A stretch of 64,000 bases of DNA from Glaciecola sp. KUL10 (GCF_003203515.1 NZ_BGNG01000001.1:434001-498000), one strand, 5' to 3'. Counted from the first letter of the stretch, positions 1 to 10,587 are shown. The notes: generated from the letters alone by a model not told the origin. Program-made: numbers and translations.

Positions 1-2020
1 TGTAGTGTGAGAACTCCATAGAGAACTGACCACGACCTGAAGTCATTGTACGTAGTGAACCGATGTAACCGAACATTTCTGAAAGTGGTACGTCAGCTTT
101 GATGCGAACACCCGTTACGCCTGCTTCTTGATCTTTGATCATGCCACGGCGACGGTTAAGGTCACCAATTACATCACCAACGTGATCTTCAGGAGTGAAA
201 ACATCAACTTTCATGATTGGTTCAATAAGTTGAGGGCCCGCTTTTGGAATTGACTGGCGGAATGCGCCTTTAGCTGCAATTTCAAATGCTACCGCTGATG
301 AGTCAACTGCGTGGAATCCACCGTCGTATAACTCAACTTCAACGTCAAGTACTGGGAAGCCAGCCATGACACCTTCACCCATCATGCCTTTAAAGCCTTT
401 TTCAATTGCTGGGAAGAATTCTTTAGGAACGTTACCACCAACAACAGTAGACTTAAATGTGAAGCCTGAGTTTGGCTCACCAGGACGAATATGATAATCG
501 ATCTTACCGAACTGACCAGAACCACCAGATTGCTTCTTATGCGTGTAAGAATCTTCAACCGCTTTCGTGATTGTTTCACGGTATGCGACTTGAGGCTTAC
601 CTACTTCTAACTCAACCCCGTAAGTACGCTTAAGGATGTCAACTTTGATGTCTAAGTGAAGCTCACCCATACCTCTAAGGATGGTTTCGCCTGAATCTTC
701 GTCAGTTTCAACTTGGAAAGAAGGATCTTCTGCAACCATTTTACCGATCGCTATACCCATCTTCTCAGTTGACCCTTTATCTTTAGGAGCAACCGCAATA
801 GAGATTACTGGCTCAGGGAAGATCATTGGCTCAAGTGTACATTCATGCTTAGGATCACAAAGCGTGTGACCAGTTTGAACATTCTTCATGCCCACGATAG
901 CAATGATATCACCTGCTTGTGCAGACGAAAGCTCTGTGCGGTCGTCGGCGTTCATCTCAACCATGCGGCCAACACGTTCAGTTTTGCCCGTTGCAGAGTT
1001 TAAGATTGTGTCACCTTTGTTCAATTTACCAGAGTAAATGCGAACAAACGTAAGTGCACCAAAACGGTCATCCATGATTTTAAATGCTAAAGCTCGGAAG
1101 GGCTCATCAGGACTAACAATCGCTTTATCGCCCGTTGCATCGCCTGTTTCAGGATCACATAAATCTTGTGGCTCTACTTCTGTAGGGCTAGGTAAGTAAT
1201 CAACAACTGCATCTAGCACATTCTGCATGCCTTTGTTTTTAAAGGCTGAACCACAGAAAGTTGGGAAGAAGTCTAGATTACGAGTACCTTGACGGATACA
1301 ACGCTTCAAGTCTTCGATAGAAGGCTCTTCGCCGTCCATATACGCCATCATAAGATCGTCGTCCTGCTCAACAGCAGTCTCAATTAGCATCTCGCGATAT
1401 TCAGCCGCTTTTTCAACCATATCCGCTGGGATGTCTGTGATTTCGTAGTTTTCTGGAAGACCAGTTTCGTCCCAAATATAGGCTTTTTGCTCAAGCAAAT
1501 CGACTACACCGGCAAAGTCATCTTCGACGCCGATTGGTAGAACCATAACTAGCGGATTAGCGCCAAGCACGTCTTTAACCTGCTTCACTACGCGGTAAAA
1601 ATCAGCACCCATACGGTCTAGTTTGTTTACGAAAATGATACGTGCGACTTCTGATTCGTTAGCATAACGCCAGTTCGTTTCAGATTGAGGCTCAACACCA
1701 CCTGATCCACAGAAAACACCCACCCCACCGTCAAGTACTTTCAATGAACGGTAAACTTCAACAGTGAAGTCAACGTGTCCTGGAGTATCAATAACGTTAA
1801 AACGATGATCTTTCCAAAAACATGTTACAGCTGCCGATTGAATAGTAATTCCGCGCTCAGCTTCTTGTTCCATGAAGTCAGTAGTAGACTCACCGTCGTG
1901 TACTTCACCAGTTTTATGAATTTTACCAGTGAGTTTCAAAATACGTTCTGTAGTGGTCGTTTTACCCGCGTCAACGTGAGCAAAAATACCTATGTTTCTG
2001 TAATGTGCTAAATCTGACAT
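1..2020 (-). CDS. fusA2: Elongation factor G, second paralogue (EF-G2), 3'-truncated by window edge
   Basis: Translational GTPase that drives ribosomal translocation or recycling. The ORF reads from ATG at 2020 and runs off position 1, giving about 673 residues of an expected ~695. The N terminus shows the G1 P-loop [12 protein letters not shown], the switch region [11 protein letters not shown]3 DTPGHVDF and G4 NKLDRMGAD; domain II to IV sequences such as GMGELHLDI and [11 protein letters not shown] follow. The [16 protein letters not shown] version of switch I resembles the second EF-G found in Vibrio, Shewanella and relatives rather than the str-operon FusA, and no rpsL, rpsG or tuf is adjacent. 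The fusA2 call is therefore well supported; whether it acts in elongation or recycling cannot be told from sequence. Confidence 0.9.
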   Translation of the reverse strand, partial: MSDLAHYRNIGIFAHVDAGKTTTTERILKLTGKIHKTGEVHDGESTTDFMEQEAERGITIQSAAVTCFWKDHRFNVIDTPGHVDFTVEVYRSLKVLDGGVGVFCGSGGVEPQSETNWRYANESEVARIIFVNKLDRMGADFYRVVKQVKDVLGANPLVMVLPIGVEDDFAGVVDLLEQKAYIWDETGLPENYEITDIPADMVEKAAEYREMLIETAVEQDDDLMMAYMDGEEPSIEDLKRCIRQGTRNLDFFPTFCGSAFKNKGMQNVLDAVVDYLPSPTEVEPQDLCDPETGDATGDKAIVSPDEPFRALAFKIMDDRFGALTFVRIYSGKLNKGDTILNSATGKTERVGRMVEMNADDRTELSSAQAGDIIAIVGMKNVQTGHTLCDPKHECTLEPMIFPEPVISIAVAPKDKGSTEKMGIAIGKMVAEDPSFQVETDEDSGETILRGMGELHLDIKVDILKRTYGVELEVGKPQVAYRETITKAVEDSYTHKKQSGGSGQFGKIDYHIRPGEPNSGFTFKSTVVGGNVPKEFFPAIEKGFKGMMGEGVMAGFPVLDVEVELYDGGFHAVDSSAVAFEIAAKGAFRQSIPKAGPQLIEPIMKVDVFTPEDHVGDVIGDLNRRRGMIKDQEAGVTGVRIKADVPLSEMFGYIGSLRTMTSGRGQFSMEFSHY

Positions 2021-2230
2021 GCTTCCACTTATCTATAGGTTCTAAAAAATTCGATGCGGGATTATATAGATTAATTAGCGCAATTGCACCCCTAAAGTGG
2101 CGCTGATTGAAAAGATTATAAATTAGCTGTGAATAATACCTTGCAAACTCTGTTTTGAAACAAAACTTTCACATTTAACAAGCACCTATTACCCACAAAG
2201 AATCTGTAAAAGGTCACCTTTCTTGGTGTA

Positions 2231-3331
2231 TTAAATCAAATGTCCGCCGGTCACTACCGCCACGGTAATTTCATCACGGTCATGATATAAATGCTTTGCG
2301 CGCATATGAAAGTCTATCTGTTTTTCGTTCAACTCTTTTATCATGGTATCGAGTTCATGCTTTACAACGGCATAACGCTTTTGCATAGGCAACTTAAGAT
2401 TAAAAATACTACTTGTGGTTTTTCGCGTAACAAGCCAAGAAGTCATTAATGCCGCCACGCGATCTGGCTTTTCTATCATGTCGCAAACCAACCAGTCCAC
2501 ATGGCCTTCTTGAGGTTGATAGTTGAAACCGTCGTGTGCAAAATGTGTGACTAAACCAGTTTGCATCAGTGAGTCCGCAATTTCGCCGTTATCAACTGCT
2601 TCAACTTTTATGCCTCGTTTAACTAATTGATATGTCCAACCACCGGGGCATGCTCCAAGGTCAACTGCGGTCATTCCTTTAACCAAGATTTCTTTATGGC
2701 TGTTGCGTGGTAGTAACTTTAGGATAGCCTCTTCTAATTTTAGAGTTGAGCGACTTGGTGCTTCACTTGGGAATTTCAAACGAGTAATTCCCAAGTAATC
2801 GTTGCTTCTGTTTTTTGGAAATGAAAGACAGACTTCACAAGATTCGCTTGATTCAAAAAACAAATGCAGATAACTCAAACCATTGTTTGGCTTTACCGAT
2901 AATCGCTTATGCTTGCGCAGTGCTTGCCTTAAGGGCACGCTAAACTTTTTACAAAATTTAGCCATATCTTTGCCATTTTCGGTTTCAGGATGCTCGCAAA
3001 ATACATCACCAAAGGGCACATTAATGTTTAGGTCATTTAAAAATGTGAGTATATCGCCCACTCGATCCTTGTTTGATTCAAATGTTAAGTTACCGATACA
3101 AGCCAACTGCTGCCTTGCAAACATCAACTCATCAAACTTTACAGGAAATTTACCACGACCATCGCTCTCGAAAATAAAAGGAGAATATAGGTTAAAACTA
3201 ACGAAGCCTTGCTTAGCTTTTAATTGGCTATATCCATACAAAGACACTTGCGCAAAATGAGAATCTAACTCCGCAGCCATGTCAGCTTCAAAACCAGCTC
3301 TGCAATAATAAATGAGTTTAGATATATTCAC
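2231..3331 (-). CDS. rlmM: 23S rRNA 2'-O-ribose C2498 methyltransferase RlmM
   Basis: Methylates the 2'-OH of C2498 in 23S rRNA using S-adenosylmethionine. The 366-residue product has the N-terminal THUMP-type region followed by a Rossmann methyltransferase fold with SAM motif AVDLGACPGGWTYQL (about residues 223-237), the DWLVCDMIEKPDR acidic motif and a late NLKLPMQKRY lysine segment, consistent with the KDKE catalytic tetrad of this family. The start is GTG at 3331, preceded by an AAGAG-like ribosome site. It lies 12 nt downstream of ygdD in the order gcvA-ygdD-rlmM, as in Escherichia coli. Confidence 0.93.
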   Translation of the reverse strand: MNISKLIYYCRAGFEADMAAELDSHFAQVSLYGYSQLKAKQGFVSFNLYSPFIFESDGRGKFPVKFDELMFARQQLACIGNLTFESNKDRVGDILTFLNDLNINVPFGDVFCEHPETENGKDMAKFCKKFSVPLRQALRKHKRLSVKPNNGLSYLHLFFESSESCEVCLSFPKNRSNDYLGITRLKFPSEAPSRSTLKLEEAILKLLPRNSHKEILVKGMTAVDLGACPGGWTYQLVKRGIKVEAVDNGEIADSLMQTGLVTHFAHDGFNYQPQEGHVDWLVCDMIEKPDRVAALMTSWLVTRKTTSSIFNLKLPMQKRYAVVKHELDTMIKELNEKQIDFHMRAKHLYHDRDEITVAVVTGGHLI

Positions 3332-3343
3332 AGATAACTCTTT

Positions 3344-3733
3344 TCACGACTTAAGTACTCCAACAAAACAACTAATCCAAGCCATTATAAAAAACACGCC
3401 GCCCACAGGCGTCACTGCGCCTAAAAACTTAAAATCAAAAATGGCCAATAAATAAAGACTTCCGCTGAAAAAAATGATGCCTAGTGACATAAGATAAATT
3501 GAATATTCAAAATACTTTGATTCAGATTTCGCTGCCAACAAACCAATGATTACCAAACCAAGCCCATGATACATTTGGTATTTTACAGCTGTTTCAAAGA
3601 TCGCTAAGTGATATTCATCCAATATTTGTTTTAATCCGTGTGCGCCAAATGCGCCTAACACAACCGCAAACAACGCAAAACTAACGCCCGCTAACAGAGC
3701 AAACTTAGCTCTTTTGTTCATTGTAAAATTCAT
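3344..3733 (-). CDS. ygdD: DUF423 inner-membrane protein (YgdD family)
   Basis: Small integral membrane protein of 129 residues with four hydrophobic segments (about residues 9-28, 48-66, 74-93 and 101-124) and the family-typical GAFGAHGLK motif near residue 30. No biochemical function is established for the family. It lies between gcvA and rlmM on the same strand, an arrangement conserved in many gammaproteobacteria, which supports the call. The three genes are probably co-transcribed, given gaps of 24 and 12 nt. Confidence 0.88.
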   Translation of the reverse strand: MNFTMNKRAKFALLAGVSFALFAVVLGAFGAHGLKQILDEYHLAIFETAVKYQMYHGLGLVIIGLLAAKSESKYFEYSIYLMSLGIIFFSGSLYLLAIFDFKFLGAVTPVGGVFFIMAWISCFVGVLKS

Positions 3734-3757
3734 TAATCGCTATCCTTAAACACCAGG

Positions 3758-4651
3758 CTATAACTCAGTCGTATCAATTTGTGAAAGCATCCAATCTCTA
3801 AACATTTGTATCTTGGGGTTATCTGATTGTGCTTGATGACAAACTAAGTAGTAGGCGTCCCTACTCTCTACTTTTTCTTCGAAAGGACATATTAGTCGCC
3901 CTGAATCTACATCAGCTTTTGCCAAAACAGTTGTCGACAAAGCAATTCCTTGCCCTAATGCAGCTGCTTGCAAGACTAACATAGTATGACTAAACATCGG
4001 TCCTTGATTCACATTTACATTCGGTACTTCAAAATGTTTTAACCATGATTTCCAGACTGCTCTATTGCCGTCGTGAAGCAGGACATGTTTTTTTAAATCA
4101 CTTAGCGTATCCAGTGGTTTGTTTGAATTTAAAAGAAGTGGCGAACACATTGGCGTCAGATATTCTGCATGAAGTTTTACGGAGGAAAGGTTTGGCCAAT
4201 GTCCCTTTCCATAATAAACTGCCACATCAACGGTCTCATCTAAAAATCCTTCATCTAAATCTACGGCCTTTATGCGCACGTCTATGCTTGGGTTTGCTTG
4301 AGTAAATTGGCTTATTTTTGGCACTAACCACTGAGCAGCATAACTGGGAGGCGTTGCCACAGTAATCGCCCCTTTTGCACCCATTGCCAAAACGCGATCT
4401 GTCGCATCTTGCATGTGCATAAATATTTCTCTCAATTCTGCAAAATATGCCTGACCTTCTTCTGTCAAAAGTAGCGAGCGATTTTTTCTCAAAAACAACT
4501 TTGTCGCTAAAAAGTTCTCTAATGTTTTAATTTGGTGACTAACTGCTGCCTGCGTAACGAACAATTCATCAGCCGCCCGAGTAAAACTGAGGTTACGAGC
4601 TGCGGATTCAAAGGCTTTTAGCGCATTTAAAGGAGGTAAACGTTTTGGCAT
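3758..4651 (-). CDS. gcvA: LysR-type regulator, GcvA-like
   Basis: DNA-binding transcription factor. The N-terminal winged helix-turn-helix (LNALKAFESAARNLSFTRAA ... VTQAAVSHQIKTLE) is followed by a periplasmic-binding-protein-like effector domain beginning near residue 90. The opening MPKRLPPLNALKAFE and the neighbours ygdD and rlmM are typical of GcvA, which controls the glycine cleavage genes in E. coli. The ORF can be extended to a TTG at 4660, but the ATG at 4651 matches the family N terminus. Other GcvA-subfamily regulators look alike, so the target genes are inferred. Confidence 0.8.
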   Translation of the reverse strand: MPKRLPPLNALKAFESAARNLSFTRAADELFVTQAAVSHQIKTLENFLATKLFLRKNRSLLLTEEGQAYFAELREIFMHMQDATDRVLAMGAKGAITVATPPSYAAQWLVPKISQFTQANPSIDVRIKAVDLDEGFLDETVDVAVYYGKGHWPNLSSVKLHAEYLTPMCSPLLLNSNKPLDTLSDLKKHVLLHDGNRAVWKSWLKHFEVPNVNVNQGPMFSHTMLVLQAAALGQGIALSTTVLAKADVDSGRLICPFEEKVESRDAYYLVCHQAQSDNPKIQMFRDWMLSQIDTTEL

Positions 4652-4660
4652 ATTAAGCAA

Positions 4661-4881
4661 ACTCGACCGAAGTTAGATTTCTTTAGTTATTTTAGCATTA
4701 CTTTTTCTAATGCAAAGCCTTATTTTATATCAGTGTAAAAAGCCTAATATTTAGCCTAGTATCAACGATAAGAAATACAACGATAAGTTATTGTTATAAA
4801 AGAGATTGTATCGTTAATAACTTGTAAATACTTATCAAAAAAAGCAACATATTTAACAAATGATTAATAAGGCAACTTACC
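4661..4881. other. AT-rich divergent intergenic region
   Basis: Separates gcvA (minus) from the small exported protein gene (plus) and so should carry both promoters. No convincing operator could be assigned by eye. Confidence 0.4.
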
Positions 4882-5157
4882 ATGAAAAACATAAAATTTA
4901 TTAGTGCAACTTTATGCTTAGCGAGTTTTTTTAGCAGTGCTAGCATAGCAACTGAGCTAGATATTAAAAAGTCAGATATTAAACAAAATATTGAGCTATC
5001 TCTGGCTACTGACACATTGCTGTTGATAGACAACGAAGTAAAAGATCAGTTTAAGCAAATGCTTGCAAACGCAAATCTGAAGAGTCAAGCCGGTGTCTAC
5101 CTTACATCGCTTACTAAAACTATCAATTCTGTAGAGCAAATAGAAGCCGAAGATTAA
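4882..5157 (+). CDS. Small exported protein, uncharacterised
   Basis: A 91-residue product with a Sec-type signal peptide: positive MKNIK, hydrophobic core FISATLCLASFFSSASIA, and likely cleavage after SIA near residue 23. The mature part is about 68 residues, hydrophilic and rich in K, D, N and E, and predicted mainly helical, with no cysteines. A family is not recognised. It is monocistronic, between gcvA and the DUF4826 gene. The protein is probably periplasmic; no function is proposed. Confidence 0.65.
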   Translation: MKNIKFISATLCLASFFSSASIATELDIKKSDIKQNIELSLATDTLLLIDNEVKDQFKQMLANANLKSQAGVYLTSLTKTINSVEQIEAED

Positions 5158-5218
5158 GCTCTATAAGAGCTAGTGTAATTGCCTTAACACTAGCTCTTAA
5201 CGCTCAGCAAACAAACCT

Positions 5219-5641
5219 TTAGCTCTCTTCTTGCCATAGGTTTTCGTTGTTTGCAACTTCATACAAGCTCTCTGCGTCTTTTTCTAGGCGATTCGCAATC
5301 GCGACTTGTTCATTATTGTTTAATGCACTTTGCCTGAGGTTTTCAGCTTTTAGCTGCCAAGTTAATGAAAAATGTTTTATTGCGGCTCTTGCAGAGTTGG
5401 CTACGCTATCATGAATAAAGTCAGTAGACACTTCCCCACTTATCACCCAATAGAATTTTCCTTTCAAATCTTTTATCTTCCATACGGCTATAAACGGTGC
5501 GAGATATCTGCTTTCTTGGGTCACGACAGAATCAAAAAGGACGTCATTTTCCGCTAAGAATTTATTTGCTTTTTGAAACTGCTCTCTTACCCAATTTGCT
5601 AGTTGTTCCTGATTCATTTCTTGTTTATTTGGCGCTTCCAT
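5219..5641 (-). CDS. DUF4826 family protein
   Basis: Cytoplasmic protein of about 140 residues resembling DUF4826 proteins of Alteromonadales and Vibrio, with the pattern WVREQFQKANKFLAE then ESRYLAPFIAVWKI, and a helical C terminus. Function unknown. The reading frame is open to an ATG at 5686, but the internal ATG at 5641 has a good Shine-Dalgarno sequence (AAAGGACAG, about 6 nt upstream) and begins MEAPNKQEMNQEQ, so 5641 is preferred. It lies just upstream of ydiJ on the same strand (gap ~75 nt). Confidence 0.65.
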   Translation of the reverse strand: MEAPNKQEMNQEQLANWVREQFQKANKFLAENDVLFDSVVTQESRYLAPFIAVWKIKDLKGKFYWVISGEVSTDFIHDSVANSARAAIKHFSLTWQLKAENLRQSALNNNEQVAIANRLEKDAESLYEVANNENLWQEES

Positions 5642-5716
5642 TTTCTGTCCTTTGTTTATAGCTATGTTGATTAACGTGTCACCCATAACTAATTTGTTAT
5701 TGTTATTTTTTTGTAT

Positions 5717-8700
5717 TTATAAAAGATCTTGTAGCACTTCAACTGGGTGTAGAGGGCGCTGACCTTCATAGCGTTTAACTTGGCTTCTGCATGAAAAACC
5801 TGTCGCCAAAATAACTGCTTGTTTGTCTGTTTGTGTTTTATCAATGCTTTCAATCATAGGCTTCCAGCTTAGGTTATAAATACCAAAAGAATTGTCTTGC
5901 TGTTCAAGCTCGTGCCCATAAGTACCCGCCATTCCACAACAACCCACTGCTTTAACCTTTAAATCGAGCCCAAATTGCTTATAAATGTTAACCCACTCTC
6001 GCTCGGTTTCAGGTATTGCTGTTTTCTCACTGCAATGAGCCAACAAGTTGAACTCCTTGCCGAATGCTTTATCTGGGGATGATTGAATATTAGTAAGATC
6101 TTGTTTACTTAACCATTCTTGAATTGTATCTACGCAAAAGTCCCCGCGCTTCTCATTAAGTATTTTGACATATTCATCTCTGTAACAGAGCACGAGTGAA
6201 GCATCACAGCCAACCATGTCTAAACCCAGTGCGGCGACTTTGTTAAGTAAGTCAGCAGCAGTAGCAGCGGTTTTTTCAAACTGTTCTAAAAAACCCTTTA
6301 CATGTTGAGCCTTTCCATTCGGCACGAAAGGTAGGAGAACTGGTTGCTTGCCCATTTTCTTTAGCAGATTAACAAAGCTCTCTACTGTTTGTGCGTCGTA
6401 GAAACTCGTAAAAGGATCTTGAACGACTATCACGTGATTGTTCCTCTTCGATTCAGGCATATTGCTTAATGCTTGAAGGTCAAAGTCACTGCAAATAGAT
6501 TCGACTCTTTCACTTAGATTAGGCACTGACAATAAAGGTGCATCGACGTAACCAACCCAATGCTTAACAGCACTTTTGATTAGGCTGTTATCCAAAAACA
6601 GGTTAAAAAAGCGTGGCGCTTTTGCCATTAAAGGGGCAAGCGATTCAATATTTGAAACAAAGTAGTCTTTAAGCGGCCTTGCATATCGCTGATAGTAAAT
6701 GGATAAAAATTTAGACCTAAAATCTGGAACATCCACACCAACGGGGCATTGGCTGCTACACGATTTACAAGCTAAACAACCACTCATTGCTTCAAACACT
6801 TGATGTGAAAAATCTTGTTCAGTATCGACTGTGCGAGCGTTTTTACGTTTTGACCACCAAGAAGACTTGAATTGTTTGTACGACAAGTCATTCGTATTCA
6901 CGCCCTGCTGAGATAGTAGCCTTAACCATTCTCTCACCAAACCGGCTCTTCCTTTAGGGCTGTGTCTTCTATCTTTCGTAATTTTACTTGAGGGGCACAT
7001 CGGCGAGCTTGTGTCATAGTTAAAACACAGGCCATTTCCATTGCAGCTCATTGCGGGTTCAAATGCAGTCTTAAATGCAATCGGAATAGTACGATCAAAG
7101 GTAGCTCGTTTAGTATCTGATACTTTCACCAAACTCGCCTCAGATTCGTATGGCGTGCATATTTTGCCTGGATTCATTTGATTATGCGGGTCAAAGGCTT
7201 TTTTGATTTTTCTTAGTTCTGTGTAGAGTGCTTCTCCGAAAAACTCAGGCGCGTACTCACTGCGATATCCTTTACCGTGTTCTCCCCACATCAAACCGCC
7301 ATACTTAGCAACTAAAGCAACGACTTGATCCGAAATCGTATTGACTAACTTTTCTTGTTCAATGTCACATAGATCAAGTGCAGGCCTTACGTGTAAAACG
7401 CCCGCGTCAACATGGCCAAACATGCCGTATTTTAAATTATGGCTGTCGAGTAAGTCTCTGAACTCCATAATAAAGTCAGCCAAGTTTTCAGGTGGTACAG
7501 CGGTATCTTCGGCAAAAGCGATTGGTTTTTTTGAGCCTTTTGTTTTGCCTAGTAAGCCAACTGACTTTTTGCGCATCGCATAGATTTTATTGATCTCTGA
7601 GCGCTCGTAGGTCACTTGAAAGCCAATAACACCATCTCTACCTTCTTGCGCTGCCGCATTTAAACGTTCAGATAAAGTTGCAATTTTTTCCTCAATTTCA
7701 GCTTGGTCATCACTGTTGTATTCGACCATATTTAACCCCAGCATTTCCTTGCCAGGAACGTCGGTGATCAAATCTGAGACGCTGTGCCATATGATGTCGC
7801 TTTTGGCTAAATTAAGTACCGTGCTATCAACTGTTTCAACCGAAGTCGCGTTCGCCGCAATCATGCTTGGCGCATGCCTTAATGCAGATTCAAATTTATC
7901 GTATTTAACATTAACCAACGCAGTATGCTTTGGTATTTTAGTGATATTGAGCTTTGCTTCAGCGATAAACGCTAAGGAACCTTCGGCACCAGTGATAAGA
8001 CGCCCGATGTCTATTGTTTGATTCTTGTCATCGTAGGCATGTTCGAGGTCATAACCCGTTAAAAAGCGATTCAGGCGCGGGAATTTTTCTATAATTTGTT
8101 GGCGCTTGTTCACGCAGGTTTCAAGCACTTGCTTATAGAGAGTACCTATTAGCGTATTTTGTTTTGCTAGTGCTTGAGCCTCTTCAACAGGAATGGGATG
8201 ACTATTGAGAACACTTCCGCCCGCAAGTACCGAAGAGAGTCCAAGGACATGATCACTGGTCTTACCGTATACAAGCGAGCCCTGACCAGATGCATCAGTG
8301 CTGATCATGCCGCCGACCGTCGCCCTGTTGCTTGTTGAAAGATCGGGCGAGAAAAAATACCCATGAGGCCTTAAAAAGTCATTGAGAGCGTCTTTAACCA
8401 CACCGCTTTGTACACGTACCCACTTTTCGTCTAGATTAAGCTCTAGTATGCCACTCATATGCCTTGAAGTATCAACCACAATGCCCGGTGTAAGCGATTG
8501 TCCGTTTGTGCCTGTACCGCCACCTCTCGCGCTAAAGGTCACCTCTGAAAACTGACCTGCCAAGCTTGCGATTTTTATTAAATCGTCGGTATTTGCAGGA
8601 AGCAACACAGCTTGTGGCAATTGTTGATAAATCGAATTATCAGTAGCAACAGCAAGTCGACTGGCGTAACTATACTCAATGTCTCCTTCAAACCCTTTGT

Positions 8701-8776
8701 TTTGCAATTCATTTAAAAATTGCTGAGTCATGGTAGAAATTGTATTTTCAATTGGCAGTATGGGTAACGCGGTCAA
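5717..8776 (-). CDS. ydiJ: FAD- and Fe-S-containing D-2-hydroxyacid (D-2-hydroxyglutarate-type) dehydrogenase, YdiJ
   Basis: Large flavoprotein (1019 residues; E. coli YdiJ is about 1018) that oxidises D-2-hydroxy acids. The N-terminal third is an FAD-binding PCMH domain with the glycine-rich ARGGGTGTNGQSL segment and TVGGMISTDASGQGSLVYGKTSDHV. An FAD-oxidase C-terminal domain follows (GMFGHVDAGVLHVRP; WGEHGKGYRSEYAP), then a ferredoxin-like part with CLACKSCSSQCPVG near residue 670 and a C-terminal CCG-type domain (VGCCGMAGTYGHE). The start is a TTG at 8776 preceded by AGGAG; an in-frame ATG 15 codons later is the alternative. Similarity to E. coli YdiJ runs the full length. Confidence 0.93.
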   Translation of the reverse strand: MTALPILPIENTISTMTQQFLNELQNKGFEGDIEYSYASRLAVATDNSIYQQLPQAVLLPANTDDLIKIASLAGQFSEVTFSARGGGTGTNGQSLTPGIVVDTSRHMSGILELNLDEKWVRVQSGVVKDALNDFLRPHGYFFSPDLSTSNRATVGGMISTDASGQGSLVYGKTSDHVLGLSSVLAGGSVLNSHPIPVEEAQALAKQNTLIGTLYKQVLETCVNKRQQIIEKFPRLNRFLTGYDLEHAYDDKNQTIDIGRLITGAEGSLAFIAEAKLNITKIPKHTALVNVKYDKFESALRHAPSMIAANATSVETVDSTVLNLAKSDIIWHSVSDLITDVPGKEMLGLNMVEYNSDDQAEIEEKIATLSERLNAAAQEGRDGVIGFQVTYERSEINKIYAMRKKSVGLLGKTKGSKKPIAFAEDTAVPPENLADFIMEFRDLLDSHNLKYGMFGHVDAGVLHVRPALDLCDIEQEKLVNTISDQVVALVAKYGGLMWGEHGKGYRSEYAPEFFGEALYTELRKIKKAFDPHNQMNPGKICTPYESEASLVKVSDTKRATFDRTIPIAFKTAFEPAMSCNGNGLCFNYDTSSPMCPSSKITKDRRHSPKGRAGLVREWLRLLSQQGVNTNDLSYKQFKSSWWSKRKNARTVDTEQDFSHQVFEAMSGCLACKSCSSQCPVGVDVPDFRSKFLSIYYQRYARPLKDYFVSNIESLAPLMAKAPRFFNLFLDNSLIKSAVKHWVGYVDAPLLSVPNLSERVESICSDFDLQALSNMPESKRNNHVIVVQDPFTSFYDAQTVESFVNLLKKMGKQPVLLPFVPNGKAQHVKGFLEQFEKTAATAADLLNKVAALGLDMVGCDASLVLCYRDEYVKILNEKRGDFCVDTIQEWLSKQDLTNIQSSPDKAFGKEFNLLAHCSEKTAIPETEREWVNIYKQFGLDLKVKAVGCCGMAGTYGHELEQQDNSFGIYNLSWKPMIESIDKTQTDKQAVILATGFSCRSQVKRYEGQRPLHPVEVLQDLL

Positions 8777-8991
8777 TGCTTGATGCTCCTATTGTAGAGC
8801 CAAGGAGTATACCGACTAAGTCAGCTAGGCTCTAGCTTACAAACGAAATTTAATAGAACAATGACTTCTTATGTATGTTTACATCTTTCGGTTCAACCTG
8901 AACATATCGTTACATTTTAAAACATGCATTTTTGTGCGAAATACCCTATTGTTTGGGAGTAGAAGTTCAAAACAAGCGAAAGAGATAAACG

Positions 8992-9210
8992 ATGAGACAG
9001 TTAAAAGTAATATTAGGCATGGTGTTATGCATTATCGGCGTTGTCTTAACAATACTTCCCGGCTCTACGCTTTTAGTATTAGCTGGATTAATGTTGCTCA
9101 GCACTGAATATACACCAGCAAGAAAGTTGCTTAAGTGGGTACAACGCTCGATGAGCCAATCTGCCGTAAAACTTGACCGCTATTTGTTGAACAGAAAAAT
9201 GCGTAAATAG
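8992..9210 (+). CDS. Small membrane protein, PGPGW-like
   Basis: A 72-residue protein with one long hydrophobic hairpin (residues 5-37) containing TILPGSTLLVLAGLMLLSTEYTPARKLLKW. The spacing of P-G, G-L and the following acidic-aromatic-Ala-Arg segment resembles the PGPGW putative transmembrane family (PF09656), although the PGPG core is degenerate (LPGS). An AGAGAT-like ribosome site precedes the ATG. It is divergent from ydiJ. Function unknown. Confidence 0.6.
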   Translation: MRQLKVILGMVLCIIGVVLTILPGSTLLVLAGLMLLSTEYTPARKLLKWVQRSMSQSAVKLDRYLLNRKMRK

Positions 9211-9360
9211 ATTAGTTTTATTTACGCAAAGACCTATATTTTATCACTTGAACTACGCAAACTAAGTCTTTACACTCCGCACACTTTTTAATCAGCTCGA
9301 TTAAGCATTGGCGCACTCACTGCCGATATTACAACAGCACAAATTCGTTATTGGAACGCA

Positions 9361-10587
9361 ATGGATACCTTTGAATTTATCCAAATTCGCAGATTTATTT
9401 TAAAGCTTGGCAAAATGTTGCACAAATATGGCTCGCCCTCATTTCGGCTAGAAGCCTATTTAAGCGAAATTGCGACCTACTTAGGCGTCCACTCTTCATT
9501 CGTTTCTACTCCTACTTCACTTTCAATGGTGTTATGGAGCGATAGACATGAAGAAGAATATACCCACGTTGCACGCATGCAACCCGGCGAGCTGGATATG
9601 AACGCGCTGTCATTCACTGATGAATTAGCCGTAAAGCTCCTGGCAGGTGAAATATCGCTTCAACAAGCAGATGACGAGCTTAACATCATAGATGCCTCAC
9701 CCAGCCCTTATGGAAAAATACCCAGTGGGATTGCTTTTAGCCTTGCCACTAGCGCGTTTGCAATGCTGATGGGCGCAGGTTGGCAAGAAATATTTTGGTC
9801 AGGCGTGCTTGGCGCCATGGTGTATTTATGGACACTTTGGGCGGAGCATTCAAAACGCGTTTACTTAATGCTTGAGCCAGTTGCTTCATTTTCAGTTGGT
9901 TTGGCGGTATGTGCCATTAGTTACTATTTGAGTTACTCGCTCAATGTATGGCTGATAATTTTATCATCACTGATTATTTTAGTGCCCGGTTTATCACTGA
10001 CCATCGGCCTTGCAGAATTGAGCTCTAGAAACTTAGTGTCTGGTACTGCGCGCATCATGGACGCTGTGATGCAATTGTTTAAACTATATTTTGGTGCCTT
10101 TCTGGGCATCACTATCGGCTACTTTTTATTTGGAAAACAAGAATTAGAAGCCGCTGAAACACTGCCATTTTGGATAAATTGGCTGGGTGTACTCATGCTG
10201 AGCATTGGCCTAGTCGCGATTTTTAAAACCAGAATGAAACACGTCCCTTTTGCAATCTTGGCAACCTTTATTGCATACGGCGCCTCATTTTTCGCCTCAA
10301 CCTATTTAGATAACGGTATGGGTGCGTTTGTCGGTGCATTCGCACTTGGCGTTTATGCAAATGCGTTTTCAAGACTCGCTAATGCGCCTTCATCCATTGT
10401 TGCTATGCACGGGTTAATTGTATTGGTTCCGGGGTCTAAAACCTACATTGGTTTGAACTCGTTAATTTCAGGACAGCAATTCATCAAAGCCGACCATATC
10501 GGGCAAGAGACCTTTATTATTTTGATGTCTTTAGTGGCAGGATTGATTTTTGCGAATGTGGTGATGCCGACGAGAAAGGCTTTGTAA
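9361..10587 (+). CDS. Threonine/serine exporter family protein (ThrE / YjjP-YjjB fusion)
   Basis: Inner-membrane protein of 408 residues. The N-terminal part (about 1-250) is of the ThrE/DUF1212 type, with the hallmark KLGKMLHKYGSPSFRLEAYL and the LVPGLSLTIGLAELSSRNLVSGTARI loop. The C-terminal part (about 265-405) is DUF3815/YjjB-like with four hydrophobic segments and LIVLVPGSKTYIGLNSLI. About nine to ten membrane segments are visible. In E. coli the two halves are separate proteins (YjjP/YjjB), linked to succinate export; Corynebacterium ThrE exports threonine and serine. The substrate here is unknown. Confidence 0.85.
   Translation: MDTFEFIQIRRFILKLGKMLHKYGSPSFRLEAYLSEIATYLGVHSSFVSTPTSLSMVLWSDRHEEEYTHVARMQPGELDMNALSFTDELAVKLLAGEISLQQADDELNIIDASPSPYGKIPSGIAFSLATSAFAMLMGAGWQEIFWSGVLGAMVYLWTLWAEHSKRVYLMLEPVASFSVGLAVCAISYYLSYSLNVWLIILSSLIILVPGLSLTIGLAELSSRNLVSGTARIMDAVMQLFKLYFGAFLGITIGYFLFGKQELEAAETLPFWINWLGVLMLSIGLVAIFKTRMKHVPFAILATFIAYGASFFASTYLDNGMGAFVGAFALGVYANAFSRLANAPSSIVAMHGLIVLVPGSKTYIGLNSLISGQQFIKADHIGQETFIILMSLVAGLIFANVVMPTRKAL

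Noticed and set aside
2883-3260. Plus-strand ORF opposite rlmM
   Set aside because: Shadow of rlmM, which aligns with its family over the full length; no ribosome site or family match on the plus strand.
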